A stretch of 45,172 nt of DNA, taken from positions 1-45,172 of the forward strand of contig MOYD01000055.1 of the NCBI GenBank assembly GCA_001899395.1, written 5' to 3'. Below, one piece after another: positions 25,795 to 33,527 of this stretch. The notes under the pieces were generated by a model. The model made no database searches. It had not been told where the DNA came from and saw nothing but the letters and a program-made list of their open reading frames with translations. Each line of letters begins with the position of its first letter. Position 1 is the stretch's first letter. Position numbers and translations under genes: made by a program. The stretch comes from Candidatus Gastranaerophilales bacterium Zag_111 (GTDB lineage Bacteria; Cyanobacteriota; Vampirovibrionia; Gastranaerophilales; Gastranaerophilaceae).

Positions 25795-25823
25795 TTGACA
25801 AATCTCTATGTTTGTATTATTGT
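25795..25823 (+). promoter_or_regulatory. Promoter of the TPR protein gene
   Basis: TTGACA (25795-25800), 17-nt spacer, TATTGT (25818-25823). The TTG of this -35 box could be misread as the gene's start codon. A dyad GAGATT/AATCTC (25780-25785 and 25801-25806) brackets the -35 box and could be an operator. Confidence 0.45.
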
Positions 25824-25866
25824 GTATTTATTGCATTTGTTTTCTTTTGCAATTTGGATTATGGTT

Positions 25867-27063
25867 ATGAAAAAGAAACTTACCACAAGCATTATAATAC
25901 TTGGACTTTTGGCATTTGAAAATGCTTATTTTGCGCCGTGTGCTTATGCTTTTAAATTTAATTTCAACAGAAAAGAAAAAAAAGAACTCAAATATTTAGA
26001 AATTGCAAGAACCAGTTTTGAGGCAAAACACTACGATTTAGCACTTGAATATTATACAAAAGCAATAGAAATTAACCCGGAAAATGCCGAAACTTTTGCA
26101 AAACGAGGGAATACTTTATTCCTTCTTGGAAATTACCAGAAGGCGGTAATTGATTATAGCAAGGCGCTTGAACTTGATCCAAACCGCGAAAATATTTATT
26201 ACAACCGTGCTATTGCAAAGTCTAATCTGCAAATTTATGATGAAGTTGTAGAAGATTACACAAAAGAAATTGAAATCAATCCGGATAATGTTAATGCTTA
26301 TCTTAACCGCGGAACAACAGAAGTTTTTCTTAAAGAATTTGATAAGGCTATAGAGGATTTTACAAAAGTAATTGAACTTGATGAAAATAATGAGCTTGCC
26401 TATTATAACCGAGGCGTTGCAAAACGCAGTTCCGGTGATTATAAGGGCGCAATTGAGGATTATACAAAAGTAATAAATCTTGATGAAAAAAATGTTGATG
26501 CGTATAATAATCGCGGCGCTGCAAAATTTTATCTGAAAGATTATGAAGGCGCGATAAAAGATTATGACAAGGTTATTGAGCTTAATAACCATTTTCAGCA
26601 GGTTTATTATAATCGAGGAATTGCAAAATTGGGTTTAAAAAAATACGAAGACGCAACACTTGATTTTACTAAAGAATTAGAAGTAAACCCTAAAAATGAC
26701 CTTGCTTATTTTGAACGCGGGGTCGCGCAAGAAAGATTAGACCACTTTACAAGTGCAATTGATGATTATACAAAGGCAATTGAGATAAATTCTGAAAATG
26801 CTGAATATTTTGCACAGCGCGGTGCGTTAATCAGTAAAACAGAAGGCGACCTAGAAAAAGCTAAAGCTGATTTAGATAAGGCAATAAGTTTAGATAGCGA
26901 AGATTCTGAAAAATATTTAACCCGTGCTATTATTTTTTGCAAGTTAAAACTTTATCTTGCTGCAATTGATGACTTGAATATAGTAATAAAATTAGACGAT
27001 AAAAATACACAAGCCTATGACCTTCGTTCATATGCGATTAAGTCAATGAATGTGAATAAGTAA
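25867..27063 (+). CDS. Exported tetratricopeptide-repeat protein (ten TPRs)
   Basis: 398 residues from the chosen start: a signal peptide (MKKKLTTSIIILGLLAFENA..., c-region near APCAYA), then ten consecutive 34-35-residue TPR units and the start of an eleventh, with the TPR consensus W/Y-x2-RG-x2-K/A...Y-x2-A-I-x-D-Y-x-K-x-I-E-L/I-x-P very regular. A longer version beginning at TTG 25795 is rejected because that TTG is part of a promoter. GGA lies 8 nt upstream of ATG 25867; ATG 25861 is also possible. A protein-protein scaffold in the periplasm or outer membrane; partners unknown. Confidence 0.82.
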   Translation: MKKKLTTSIIILGLLAFENAYFAPCAYAFKFNFNRKEKKELKYLEIARTSFEAKHYDLALEYYTKAIEINPENAETFAKRGNTLFLLGNYQKAVIDYSKALELDPNRENIYYNRAIAKSNLQIYDEVVEDYTKEIEINPDNVNAYLNRGTTEVFLKEFDKAIEDFTKVIELDENNELAYYNRGVAKRSSGDYKGAIEDYTKVINLDEKNVDAYNNRGAAKFYLKDYEGAIKDYDKVIELNNHFQQVYYNRGIAKLGLKKYEDATLDFTKELEVNPKNDLAYFERGVAQERLDHFTSAIDDYTKAIEINSENAEYFAQRGALISKTEGDLEKAKADLDKAISLDSEDSEKYLTRAIIFCKLKLYLAAIDDLNIVIKLDDKNTQAYDLRSYAIKSMNVNK

Positions 27064-27096
27064 TTTTAACAATTTCCCTAAAGCTTTCTTTGGTGA

Positions 27097-27102
27097 TATA
27101 AT
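27097..27102 (+). promoter_or_regulatory. -10 box of pepA
   Basis: TATAAT at 27097-27102 with a poor -35 (TTCCCT, 17-nt spacing), followed by a short leader containing GGAGGAG. Confidence 0.4.
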
Positions 27103-27126
27103 TATTGCACATGGAGGAGAGTTATT

Positions 27127-28527
27127 ATGGAAATAAAAATTATAGAAAACACTAAAGATATACAATGCGACGTGTTGGTTGTAAGCAAGTTTGAGGGAAA
27201 AGAAACATCTAATCCCCTTTTAAACAGGTTTGCTCCGGAAACTTTTACAGGCAAAAAAGGTCAAACTTTTTTGATACATACTCAAAACGAATACCCGTCA
27301 ACATATATTTTAGGTTTAGGCTTAGGTAAAGCTGGTGCCTTAGATAACAGTACAATAACAGAAAGTGTAGCAAAAGCAGTAAAAAAATGTGTTGAAATAA
27401 AGGCAAAATCTATTGCGTTTGATATTGATACAAATTTTGCATATGAAGTTGCCCTTGTAATAGGTGTGTCTATTGCAAACTATCATTTTGATAAATACAA
27501 AAATAAAAAAGAACACAGAATTTCAGAAATTTATTTGTCAAATGTAGCACCTGAAGGAGTTAATGCTGCAAAAACAATTTCGGATTCAATAAAACTTGCC
27601 AGAAATCTAGCAAACGAACCGGCAGCATTTGCAACCCCATCAAAACTTGCTGAGATTGCGCAAGGTTTAGAGGGCTTAGAAACAGTAATCTATGATGAGC
27701 CAAAAATCAGAGAACTTGGAATGGGCGCTTATCTTGCGGTTGCTCAAGGAAGTACCCAACCACCGAAATTTATCCATATGAAATACATTCCGCAAAATCC
27801 GAAAAAACGTATTGCAATTATCGGTAAAGGGCTATGTTTTGATAGCGGCGGACTGGATATTAAACCGGCGTCATCTATGCTAACAATGAAACATGACATG
27901 TCCGGTGCTGCTGCCGTTTTAGGTGTAATGAAAGCAATCGGCAAGATTAGACCTGATGTTGAAGTCCATGGAATTATTGCAGCATGTGAAAATATGCCAT
28001 CAGGTGCTTCATATAAACCGGGCGATATCCTCACAGCCAAAAACGGTAAAACAATCGAAGTTGATAATACAGATGCTGAAGGACGATTAACTCTTGCAGA
28101 TGCGCTATGTTATGCTTGTGAACTTGGTGTGGATGAAATTATTGATATAGCTACTCTAACAGGGGCGTGCATTGTAGCGTTAGGAACTGCAACATCAGGG
28201 ATTATGGGAAATAATGACGAATTTGTTAAAGATATTATTGAAACCGGAAAATATTCGGGTGAAAAATTTTGGCAGCTCCCAATGTGGCAAGAATATCGTG
28301 ACAATATGGACAGTGATGTAGCTGATATGAAAAATACCGGAACCCGTAATGGCGGAGCGTCTGCTGCCGGAATGTTCTTAAAAGAATTTGTAACAGATGA
28401 TGTTAAATGGGCACACCTTGATGTTGCAGGTACCGCATTTATGGATAAACCTTATAAAGAGTTTATTAAAGGTGCAACCGGTGTTGGAGTAAGAACAATT
28501 CTAAACTACATAGCGGCTATTATTTAA
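27127..28527 (+). CDS. pepA: Leucyl aminopeptidase (M17)
   Basis: 466 residues. The C-terminal catalytic domain has the M17 signature NTDAEGRLTLADAL (Asn314 to Arg320 and on), GKGLCFDSGGLDIKPASSM with the first metal ligands, and ATLTGACIVALG. The N-terminal macro-like domain is present but short. A cytosolic hexameric dizinc/manganese enzyme releasing N-terminal residues; some homologues also bind DNA at Xer sites, which is worth remembering because a tyrosine recombinase gene follows. Strong GGAGGAG upstream of the ATG. Confidence 0.93.
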   Translation: MEIKIIENTKDIQCDVLVVSKFEGKETSNPLLNRFAPETFTGKKGQTFLIHTQNEYPSTYILGLGLGKAGALDNSTITESVAKAVKKCVEIKAKSIAFDIDTNFAYEVALVIGVSIANYHFDKYKNKKEHRISEIYLSNVAPEGVNAAKTISDSIKLARNLANEPAAFATPSKLAEIAQGLEGLETVIYDEPKIRELGMGAYLAVAQGSTQPPKFIHMKYIPQNPKKRIAIIGKGLCFDSGGLDIKPASSMLTMKHDMSGAAAVLGVMKAIGKIRPDVEVHGIIAACENMPSGASYKPGDILTAKNGKTIEVDNTDAEGRLTLADALCYACELGVDEIIDIATLTGACIVALGTATSGIMGNNDEFVKDIIETGKYSGEKFWQLPMWQEYRDNMDSDVADMKNTGTRNGGASAAGMFLKEFVTDDVKWAHLDVAGTAFMDKPYKEFIKGATGVGVRTILNYIAAII

Positions 28528-28581
28528 CTGTACAAGTTCACATTGTGCGTTTTTGAAGGTTATGTGATTGTGCCATGAAAA

Positions 28582-28637
28582 ACTCCTTTTCTTTTGCCTG
28601 TGGAAGCTAATATAGACAAACAAAAGGAGTACGTACT
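28582..28637 (+). promoter_or_regulatory. Possible SD-sequestering hairpin and palindrome before the recombinase
   Basis: ACTCCTTTT (28582-28590) is the exact complement of AAAAGGAGT (28622-28630), which contains the recombinase ribosome-binding site; the 31-nt loop between them makes a closable stem. Next to it AGTACGTACT (28628-28637) is a perfect palindrome ending at the base before the ATG. A weak promoter (TTCACA 28537-28542, 18 nt, TATGTG 28561-28566) would place the stem inside the mRNA. Confidence 0.5.
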
Positions 28638-29183
28638 ATGGAATATGTAGAACCAATTAGAAACCGTGAAAAAATCGAAACAGTAAAAAGAATTCTCAAA
28701 CAGAACGGAATGCGAGATTTTCTTTTATTCTTGATGGGAATAAACATCGGATTAAGGATATCAGACATACTGAAATTGAGAGTTTGTGATGTTAGTAATA
28801 AAGACTATATCGAAATTACAGAACAAAAGACAGGCAAATATAAAAGATTTCCTATTACAAATTCATTCAAAGGTTACCTGGATGAATTTATTTTTGACAA
28901 ATTACCGGAAAACTATTTATTTACAAGTCAAAGAGGAAACAAACCAATTACAAGAATACAGGCATACCGTATTATAAATAATGCCTGTCAAAAGGCAGGG
29001 ATAACATCTCATGTCGGAACTCATACATTAAGAAAAACATTCGGATATCATTTTTATCAAGAGAAAAAAGATGTGGCACTATTACAATGTATATTTAATC
29101 ATTCCTCTCCGTCTGTTACATTAAGATATATTGGTATAAATCAAGATATCATTGACGCAAATCTTCATTCTTTTGCATTATAA
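28638..29183 (+). CDS. Minimal tyrosine recombinase/integrase
   Basis: 181 residues covering only the catalytic domain. The full residue set is readable: Arg40 (GLRISDIL), Lys64 (EQKTGK), His129-x-x-Arg132 (THTLRKTFG), His155 (FNHSSP) and the nucleophile Tyr164 (LRYIGI). The N-terminal core-binding domain of XerC/D and phage integrases is essentially missing. Such short recombinases occur as stand-alone genes; some drive DNA inversion or integrate small elements. There is no excisionase or other mobile-element gene beside it. Twin palindromes follow directly downstream. Substrate site unknown. Confidence 0.87.
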   Translation: MEYVEPIRNREKIETVKRILKQNGMRDFLLFLMGINIGLRISDILKLRVCDVSNKDYIEITEQKTGKYKRFPITNSFKGYLDEFIFDKLPENYLFTSQRGNKPITRIQAYRIINNACQKAGITSHVGTHTLRKTFGYHFYQEKKDVALLQCIFNHSSPSVTLRYIGINQDIIDANLHSFAL

Positions 29184-29217
29184 AAACTCAAAACAAACTA
29201 ATATCAACACAAAACAA

Positions 29218-29241
29218 GTAACACAATTACAATTGTGTTAC
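29218..29241. repeat. Palindrome, copy 1 (11-bp arms, 2-nt centre)
   Basis: GTAACACAATT, centre AC, then its exact reverse complement AATTGTGTTAC. Located 35 nt after the recombinase stop. Could be an operator, a recombinase-binding site or a transcript hairpin; there is no T-tract, so it is not a classical terminator. Confidence 0.8.
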
Positions 29242-29364
29242 ATAAATATAAAGTATTTTTGCTTAAAATAATTGCTTTTTGTAAAGAAACTGTAACATTG
29301 GATTAAAAAACAGCCATTTTATCGCTATTTTTCAACCTATTTCATCCAATATGTATCCTAACAA

Positions 29365-29388
29365 GTAACACAATTGTAATTATGTTAC
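29365..29388. repeat. Palindrome, copy 2 (11-bp arms, one mismatch)
   Basis: GTAACACAATT, centre GT, then AATTATGTTAC (one mismatch to perfect symmetry). It is 147 nt downstream of copy 1, and both copies are preceded by the identical ACAA. It ends 32 nt before the start of the next gene. Between the copies lie a further half-site-like TGTAACATTGG (29291-29301) and a 7-bp inverted repeat ATTGGAT/ATCCAAT (29297-29303, 29344-29350). Confidence 0.75.
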
Positions 29389-29420
29389 ATATTAGGGAAA
29401 AATTTACGAGGAGATTAATC

Positions 29421-30323
29421 ATGGGAAATTTAGAAATTCAAGCAGTTCAATCTGGTACTACACAACAAGCACAATCAAAACCGCAAACAAAGAAGGAAAA
29501 CATTGTAATTGAATTTACATCTTTGCCTGACAACATGAAAACGCAAAAAGTAAGAGAATTTTATGACAAGGACGGCAGCGGATTTTTGGAATCATGCAAT
29601 GCAAACGGTCAAGATGAAGTTGCTTTAATGCAGCAAGCGTTTGGATTGGATTTAAGTAAATATAAATCTGACATTGTAAAAACTACAAAAGAAAAACATG
29701 ATGATATTTGTAATATTTACACTGGTTTTGATAAAAAAGGACAAAAGATTGTTGAAATAGCCGAATATTCTTCAAATTTTATATTTGAACAAAGATACAA
29801 ACAAGGTCAAAATAAAATAGAGCTGATAGATGATAATAATAAAATCATAAGATTTAATAAATCCATTTCTTACAATAGAGATTATAAAGAATTAAATGCT
29901 ATTGAAGTAAATGCAGATGGAACAACAATTAGTAAATTTTATTATGAAGACGGATACTTAGCTTATATGGATAATTATAAAGACGGTGGAATATATAGTA
30001 TGAATGGTAAAAAAATCATGGGCATTCATGATACTTTAACTGTTACAGAAAATTTAACTCAAGGTAAAAATGTTATTACTAAAAATGATGTGTATGAATT
30101 AGATTTTGAACACCCTAATAAAATAAAAACAACTGTAAAAGAAGCTATTAAAAAGGCAAAAAAACAACTCGTTGAAACATATATGACATTAAACGGTAAA
30201 AAAGTCCAAGCAAAACCGATTGGCAAAGGCAGATACGAAGTGACGGATGAAACGGGCAACGTTTTCTATATATCACACGATGGAGTAAAACTTAAACCGG
30301 AATATGTAAGAAATAATCCGTAG
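29421..30323 (+). CDS. Orphan protein with one EF-hand-like loop
   Basis: 300 residues from the ATG at 29421, which has GAGGAG 7 nt upstream; the in-frame ATG at 29382 lies inside palindrome copy 2 and is not used. No signal peptide. The N-terminus is Gln/Thr-rich and probably disordered; then FYDKDGSGFLESCN (Asp49-Asn60) follows the EF-hand loop pattern DxDxSGxL, except that position 12 is Asn instead of Glu. The middle is rich in short beta-like repeats (YYEDGYLAYMDNYKDGGIYSMNGKK), and the C-terminus ends in GRYEVTDETGNVFYISHDGVKL. I do not recognise the family. Base composition is more A-rich than in the flanking housekeeping genes, consistent with acquired DNA. Confidence 0.6.
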   Translation: MGNLEIQAVQSGTTQQAQSKPQTKKENIVIEFTSLPDNMKTQKVREFYDKDGSGFLESCNANGQDEVALMQQAFGLDLSKYKSDIVKTTKEKHDDICNIYTGFDKKGQKIVEIAEYSSNFIFEQRYKQGQNKIELIDDNNKIIRFNKSISYNRDYKELNAIEVNADGTTISKFYYEDGYLAYMDNYKDGGIYSMNGKKIMGIHDTLTVTENLTQGKNVITKNDVYELDFEHPNKIKTTVKEAIKKAKKQLVETYMTLNGKKVQAKPIGKGRYEVTDETGNVFYISHDGVKLKPEYVRNNP

Positions 30324-30330
30324 AAAATAT

Positions 30331-30361
30331 AACAGGACTCATAGCAATTCTGAGTCCTGTT
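30331..30361 (+). terminator. Hairpin terminator after the orphan gene
   Basis: AACAGGACTCA and TGAGTCCTGTT form a perfect 11-bp stem with a 9-nt loop, just after the stop codon. The following T-run is poor (GTTATATAA), so termination strength is uncertain. Confidence 0.6.
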
Positions 30362-30469
30362 GTTATATAAACAGGAATTTAAACACGATTAGAATATAAG
30401 TGATTTTTTCTTATTGAATTCAAAAAAACGTTGATGTAAAATTGTTTTGTTAAAAGAAAAGAGAACATC

Positions 30470-31129
30470 ATGAAAAAAGAACTTATATTTTTAGGACCTC
30501 CGGCTTGCGGGAAAGGTACTCAGACAACAAAACTTGCACAGTATTTAGGTTTTCCGCATGTTGATACAGGTTCGTTGTTGAGGGCTGAAATTCAAAAAGG
30601 TACGGAAAACGGACTTATTGCAAAGTCTTTTATTGACAAAGGTAATCTCGTACCTGTTCAGCTTGTTGGGGCAATAATAAAATCCCGTCTTGAGCAGGCT
30701 GACTGTCAAAATGGTTATATCTTAGACGGTTATCCGAGAAGTGTTGAGCAGGCTGATTTACTTGAGGTTATAAACTCTGAAATTAACAAAGATGTAAAAG
30801 CTGATTTTAGAGCAATTTATTTTGATATAGACCAGAGCGTTTTAATCTCTCGTATTGTAAATCGCCGTTCTTGTCCTAAATGCGGAGAGATTTATAATAT
30901 TAAATACAAACCGCCTGTAGCTGATGGTGTTTGTGATAAATGCGGTGAAAAATTAACCCAAAGAAAAGACGATACTGAAGAAATCGCAAAAGCCAGGTTT
31001 GAAACTTACTTTAACGAAACCGCACCATTGATTGATTACTACAAAACACGTGGTGTTTTAAAAACTATTAACGCCGACGGTACAATTGATGAAGTTTGGG
31101 CACGACTTTTGACAGTTGTAGAGGAATAA
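30470..31129 (+). CDS. adk: Adenylate kinase
   Basis: 219 residues. P-loop FLGPPACGKGTQ at residues 7-18, AMP-binding DTGSLLRAEI and DGYPRSVEQAD, and a long LID domain with four zinc-binding cysteines (Cys135, Cys138, Cys155, Cys158) followed by RKDDTEEIAKARFE. It interconverts ATP + AMP and 2 ADP in the cytosol. Ala replaces the usual Gly in the P-loop GxPGxGKGT (GPPACGKGT), with Cys at the next position; other parts are canonical. Only a weak GAGA precedes the ATG. An AGCS transporter and a uracil-DNA glycosylase follow. Confidence 0.95.
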   Translation: MKKELIFLGPPACGKGTQTTKLAQYLGFPHVDTGSLLRAEIQKGTENGLIAKSFIDKGNLVPVQLVGAIIKSRLEQADCQNGYILDGYPRSVEQADLLEVINSEINKDVKADFRAIYFDIDQSVLISRIVNRRSCPKCGEIYNIKYKPPVADGVCDKCGEKLTQRKDDTEEIAKARFETYFNETAPLIDYYKTRGVLKTINADGTIDEVWARLLTVVEE

Positions 31130-31141
31130 ATCGCGCTTACT

Positions 31142-31169
31142 TTTAAATTTAATTTGTTTATTATATAAT
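31142..31169 (+). promoter_or_regulatory. Promoter of the AGCS transporter, leaderless type
   Basis: TTTAAA (31142-31147), 16-nt spacer, TATAAT (31164-31169) ending 6 nt before the ATG at 31176. No Shine-Dalgarno sequence. Confidence 0.45.
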
Positions 31170-31175
31170 CAATTT

Positions 31176-32645
31176 ATGAATTTAGATAGCCGAATTGATA
31201 GTATTTTGTCGCCTGTTGCGAACAAAATTTCAGGATTAATCTTTTCACACGTGACAATTCACGGTGTTCGTGTGGAATTTTTGATTGTTCTTTTGATGAT
31301 TGCGGCATTGTATTTTACCATAAGGACAAGGTTTATCGGGGTTTGGGGCTTCCGGCATGCGATTAATCTCATTACAAAAAAATACAAGCATGATGATACA
31401 ATAATTCGCAAGAAAAAAGGCGAAGTTTCATCCTTTCAAGCGCTAACTGCAACAATTTCCGCTTCTGCCGGCATGGGGAATGTTGTAGGTTCTGCTCTTG
31501 CAGTATCTGTTGGCGGTCCCGGGGTAATATTTTGGATGATTGTTGCCGGAATATTTTCAATGGCATTAAAATTTGCAGAAGTTTTGTTAGGTATAAAATT
31601 TAGACAAATAAATAAAGACGGCACCTCATCAGGCGGTCCTATGTATTATATTTTAAACGGTTTACGAGCTCCATGGATAAAACCTTTTACTCCGTATTTA
31701 TCAAAGATTTACGCTGTCTGCTGTGTCTTTGCGATGATTGGCGGGTGGAATTTATTTCAAATTAACGCAATAACAACTCAAATTACTAATGTGACCGGTT
31801 TGTTTAGCGGTCAACGTTGGGTGTTTGGGCTAATTGTAGCTATAATTACTTATGTGACTGTAATCGGCGGGATTAAAGCTATCGGAAAATTTACATCAAA
31901 AGTTACTCCTGTAATGTGCAGTTTGTATGTGTTTTCAGCGTTTATAATATGTTTATTAAATATTCATCATATTCCGCATACAATTTGTTTAATTATTAAA
32001 GAAGCATTTAAACCGACTGCTGTTGCAGGCGGAATGTTTGCGTGTATGTTATGGGGATTTAGACGTGCAATGTTTGCAAACGAAGCAGGATTAGGTACTG
32101 CACCGATTGCTTTTTCTGCCGTAAAAACAAGCAAACCTGTTGCGCAAGCTTTTATTGCAATGTTGCAGCCTTTTGTTGATACTGTAATTGTAGGCGCGGC
32201 TACTGCATTTATCATTGTTGTAACCGGTGCTTATCTTAATACTTCAGGTATAGAAGGAATTGAATTGACTTCAAAAGCTTTTGCTACAGTTTGTCCGTTT
32301 TTCCCTGTGCTATTAACTTTTATGGCGGCGTGTTTTGTATTGTCTACTATGCTTTGCGGTTCGTATTACGGAACAAAAAGCTGGACGTTTTTGTTTGGAG
32401 AATCAAAATTCACGACAAGAACTTTTCAGATAATTTACTGTCTGTTTATTGTAATAGGTTCTGCTATGAACCTTAAAAGTGTTGTGAATTTATCAGACGC
32501 ATTTACATTGTTTTTAGCTGTGCCAAACTTGATTGCAGTATTTTTATTATCTGATATAATAATGAAAGAATTAAAAAGGTATTGTAAAAAGTATGATATC
32601 GGAATTTTTAAAATGACAAATAAGGAGAGAAATTTAGATGATTAA
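31176..32645 (+). CDS. Sodium:alanine (AGCS family) symporter
   Basis: 489-residue polytopic membrane protein of the alanine/glycine:cation symporter family. Family blocks present: GEVSSFQALTATISASAGMGNVVGSALAVSVGGPGVIFWM, SSGGPMYYILNGL and FANEAGLGTAPIAFSAVKT, which hold the substrate- and sodium-binding residues (quoted blocks are conserved landmarks, read by eye). It imports small neutral amino acids with Na+. The 3' end overlaps the uracil-DNA glycosylase gene by 8 nt, so the two are co-transcribed. Confidence 0.92.
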   Translation: MNLDSRIDSILSPVANKISGLIFSHVTIHGVRVEFLIVLLMIAALYFTIRTRFIGVWGFRHAINLITKKYKHDDTIIRKKKGEVSSFQALTATISASAGMGNVVGSALAVSVGGPGVIFWMIVAGIFSMALKFAEVLLGIKFRQINKDGTSSGGPMYYILNGLRAPWIKPFTPYLSKIYAVCCVFAMIGGWNLFQINAITTQITNVTGLFSGQRWVFGLIVAIITYVTVIGGIKAIGKFTSKVTPVMCSLYVFSAFIICLLNIHHIPHTICLIIKEAFKPTAVAGGMFACMLWGFRRAMFANEAGLGTAPIAFSAVKTSKPVAQAFIAMLQPFVDTVIVGAATAFIIVVTGAYLNTSGIEGIELTSKAFATVCPFFPVLLTFMAACFVLSTMLCGSYYGTKSWTFLFGESKFTTRTFQIIYCLFIVIGSAMNLKSVVNLSDAFTLFLAVPNLIAVFLLSDIIMKELKRYCKKYDIGIFKMTNKERNLDD

Positions 32646-33261
32646 AAAGGGATGTTTGGATATAGTTAGGGAAAAGTGTGAAAATTGTCAGGATTGCATT
32701 TTAGGAAAAACTCGTAAAAATGTTGTTTTTTCAGACGGCAACCCTGAAACCGCAAAAATTGTTCTAATCGGTGAAGCACCGGGCGAAACAGAAGATGAGA
32801 CCGGCACTCCGTTTGTTGGACGTGCAGGAAGATTGTTAAATCAATTTTTGGAAGAAGCAGGAATTTCCCGCCAGGATGATTTATATATAATAAACACTGT
32901 AAAATGCAGACCTCCTGAAAACCGTGTTCCAACCGAAGTTGAAAAAACTTTATGCGAAAGATTTTTGACTGCACAAATTGATATCATGAACCCTAAAGCA
33001 ATAATATTTTGCGGGGCAACTTCGTTAAAATCTTTTTGGGATGATAAAAAAGTTCAGATATCAAAAGTTCGCGGAAAATGGTTTGATGTCACTGTAAATG
33101 GCAAAACTTATCCGGCAATGGCTATTTTTCACCCGTCATATCTTTTGAGAAATCATTCAATGGAAGACGGTGCGCCAAGAAGACTTATGCAGCAAGATTT
33201 AGCAATGATTAAATCTGAAATCTTAGACAAATCTTGTGACGCACAGCCGGTATTAGTGTAA
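32638..33261 (+). CDS. Family 4-type uracil-DNA glycosylase ([4Fe-4S])
   Basis: 207 residues. Motif A GEAPGETED, CRPPENRVP and motif B HPSYLLR identify the thermophile-type UDG family 4 (SPO1-polymerase-like annotation in some databases). Cysteines at 14, 17 and near 86 and 103 (VKCRPP and KTLCERF) can hold the [4Fe-4S] cluster. It removes uracil from DNA to start base-excision repair. Start supported by AAGGAGAG; it overlaps the end of the transporter gene and is followed by a clear terminator. Confidence 0.93.
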   Translation: MIKKGCLDIVREKCENCQDCILGKTRKNVVFSDGNPETAKIVLIGEAPGETEDETGTPFVGRAGRLLNQFLEEAGISRQDDLYIINTVKCRPPENRVPTEVEKTLCERFLTAQIDIMNPKAIIFCGATSLKSFWDDKKVQISKVRGKWFDVTVNGKTYPAMAIFHPSYLLRNHSMEDGAPRRLMQQDLAMIKSEILDKSCDAQPVLV

Positions 33262-33281
33262 ATAAAGATTAAATTTTTGAT

Positions 33282-33311
33282 AGCCTATAAGTATTTACTT
33301 ATAGGCTTTTT
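33282..33311 (+). terminator. Rho-independent terminator after the uracil-DNA glycosylase gene
   Basis: AGCCTATAAGTA pairs with TACTTATAGGCT (effective stem about 10-11 bp, tight loop), followed by TTTTTC. Confidence 0.8.
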
Positions 33312-33366
33312 CAATATTAAATATACTAGCCAACCGGATAGTGTAAAAGTAATCAGCAGGATAATT

Positions 33367-33398
33367 AACATTTAAGTAAATGTTTTGTTTAATATAAT
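33367..33398 (+). promoter_or_regulatory. Dyad plus -10 box in the gene-free spacer
   Basis: AACATTTA (33367-33374), AG, TAAATGTT (33377-33384) is a perfect 8-bp-arm dyad. It covers the -35 position of a TATAAT at 33393-33398. The only thing downstream before the next terminator is about 55 nt of non-coding sequence. Confidence 0.35.
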
Positions 33399-33433
33399 TA
33401 ATCTTTTTCATACTTCCAGCTATTCTTAATTAA

Positions 33434-33460
33434 GGGGTTGAGTTTCAACCCCGTTTTTTT
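33434..33460 (+). terminator. Second rho-independent terminator in the spacer
   Basis: GGGGTTGA, loop GTT, TCAACCCC, then GTTTTTTT. A strong canonical terminator with no coding gene between it and the terminator at 33282-33311. Confidence 0.8.
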
Positions 33461-33492
33461 ATTAATTTTAGTTTTACAAATTCTAAAATATG

Positions 33493-33501
33493 TGCTAAAA
33501 T
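33493..33501 (+). promoter_or_regulatory. Extended -10 box of the 33528 operon
   Basis: TGCTAAAAT (TGn plus TAAAAT). The same 11-nt string TGTGCTAAAAT recurs before lptC (35155-35165), which supports its being a promoter element. Confidence 0.4.
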
Positions 33502-33527
33502 ACAAGGATAAGAAAAGGAGTAATTTT

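Noticed and set aside
26116-26592. 158-codon minus-strand frame opposite the TPR gene
   Set aside because: Translation is periodic Ile/Asn/Phe repeats caused by the antisense of TPR repeats.
28638-29183. Truncated remnant of a normal integrase
   Set aside because: All catalytic residues, a strong SD and a clean start are present, so it reads as an intact minimal recombinase rather than a pseudogene.
29218-29388. Twin palindromes as a CRISPR or a transposon end pair
   Set aside because: Only two copies with an unrelated 123-nt interval and no transposase or cas gene; each unit is itself a dyad, so they are not terminal inverted repeats of one element.
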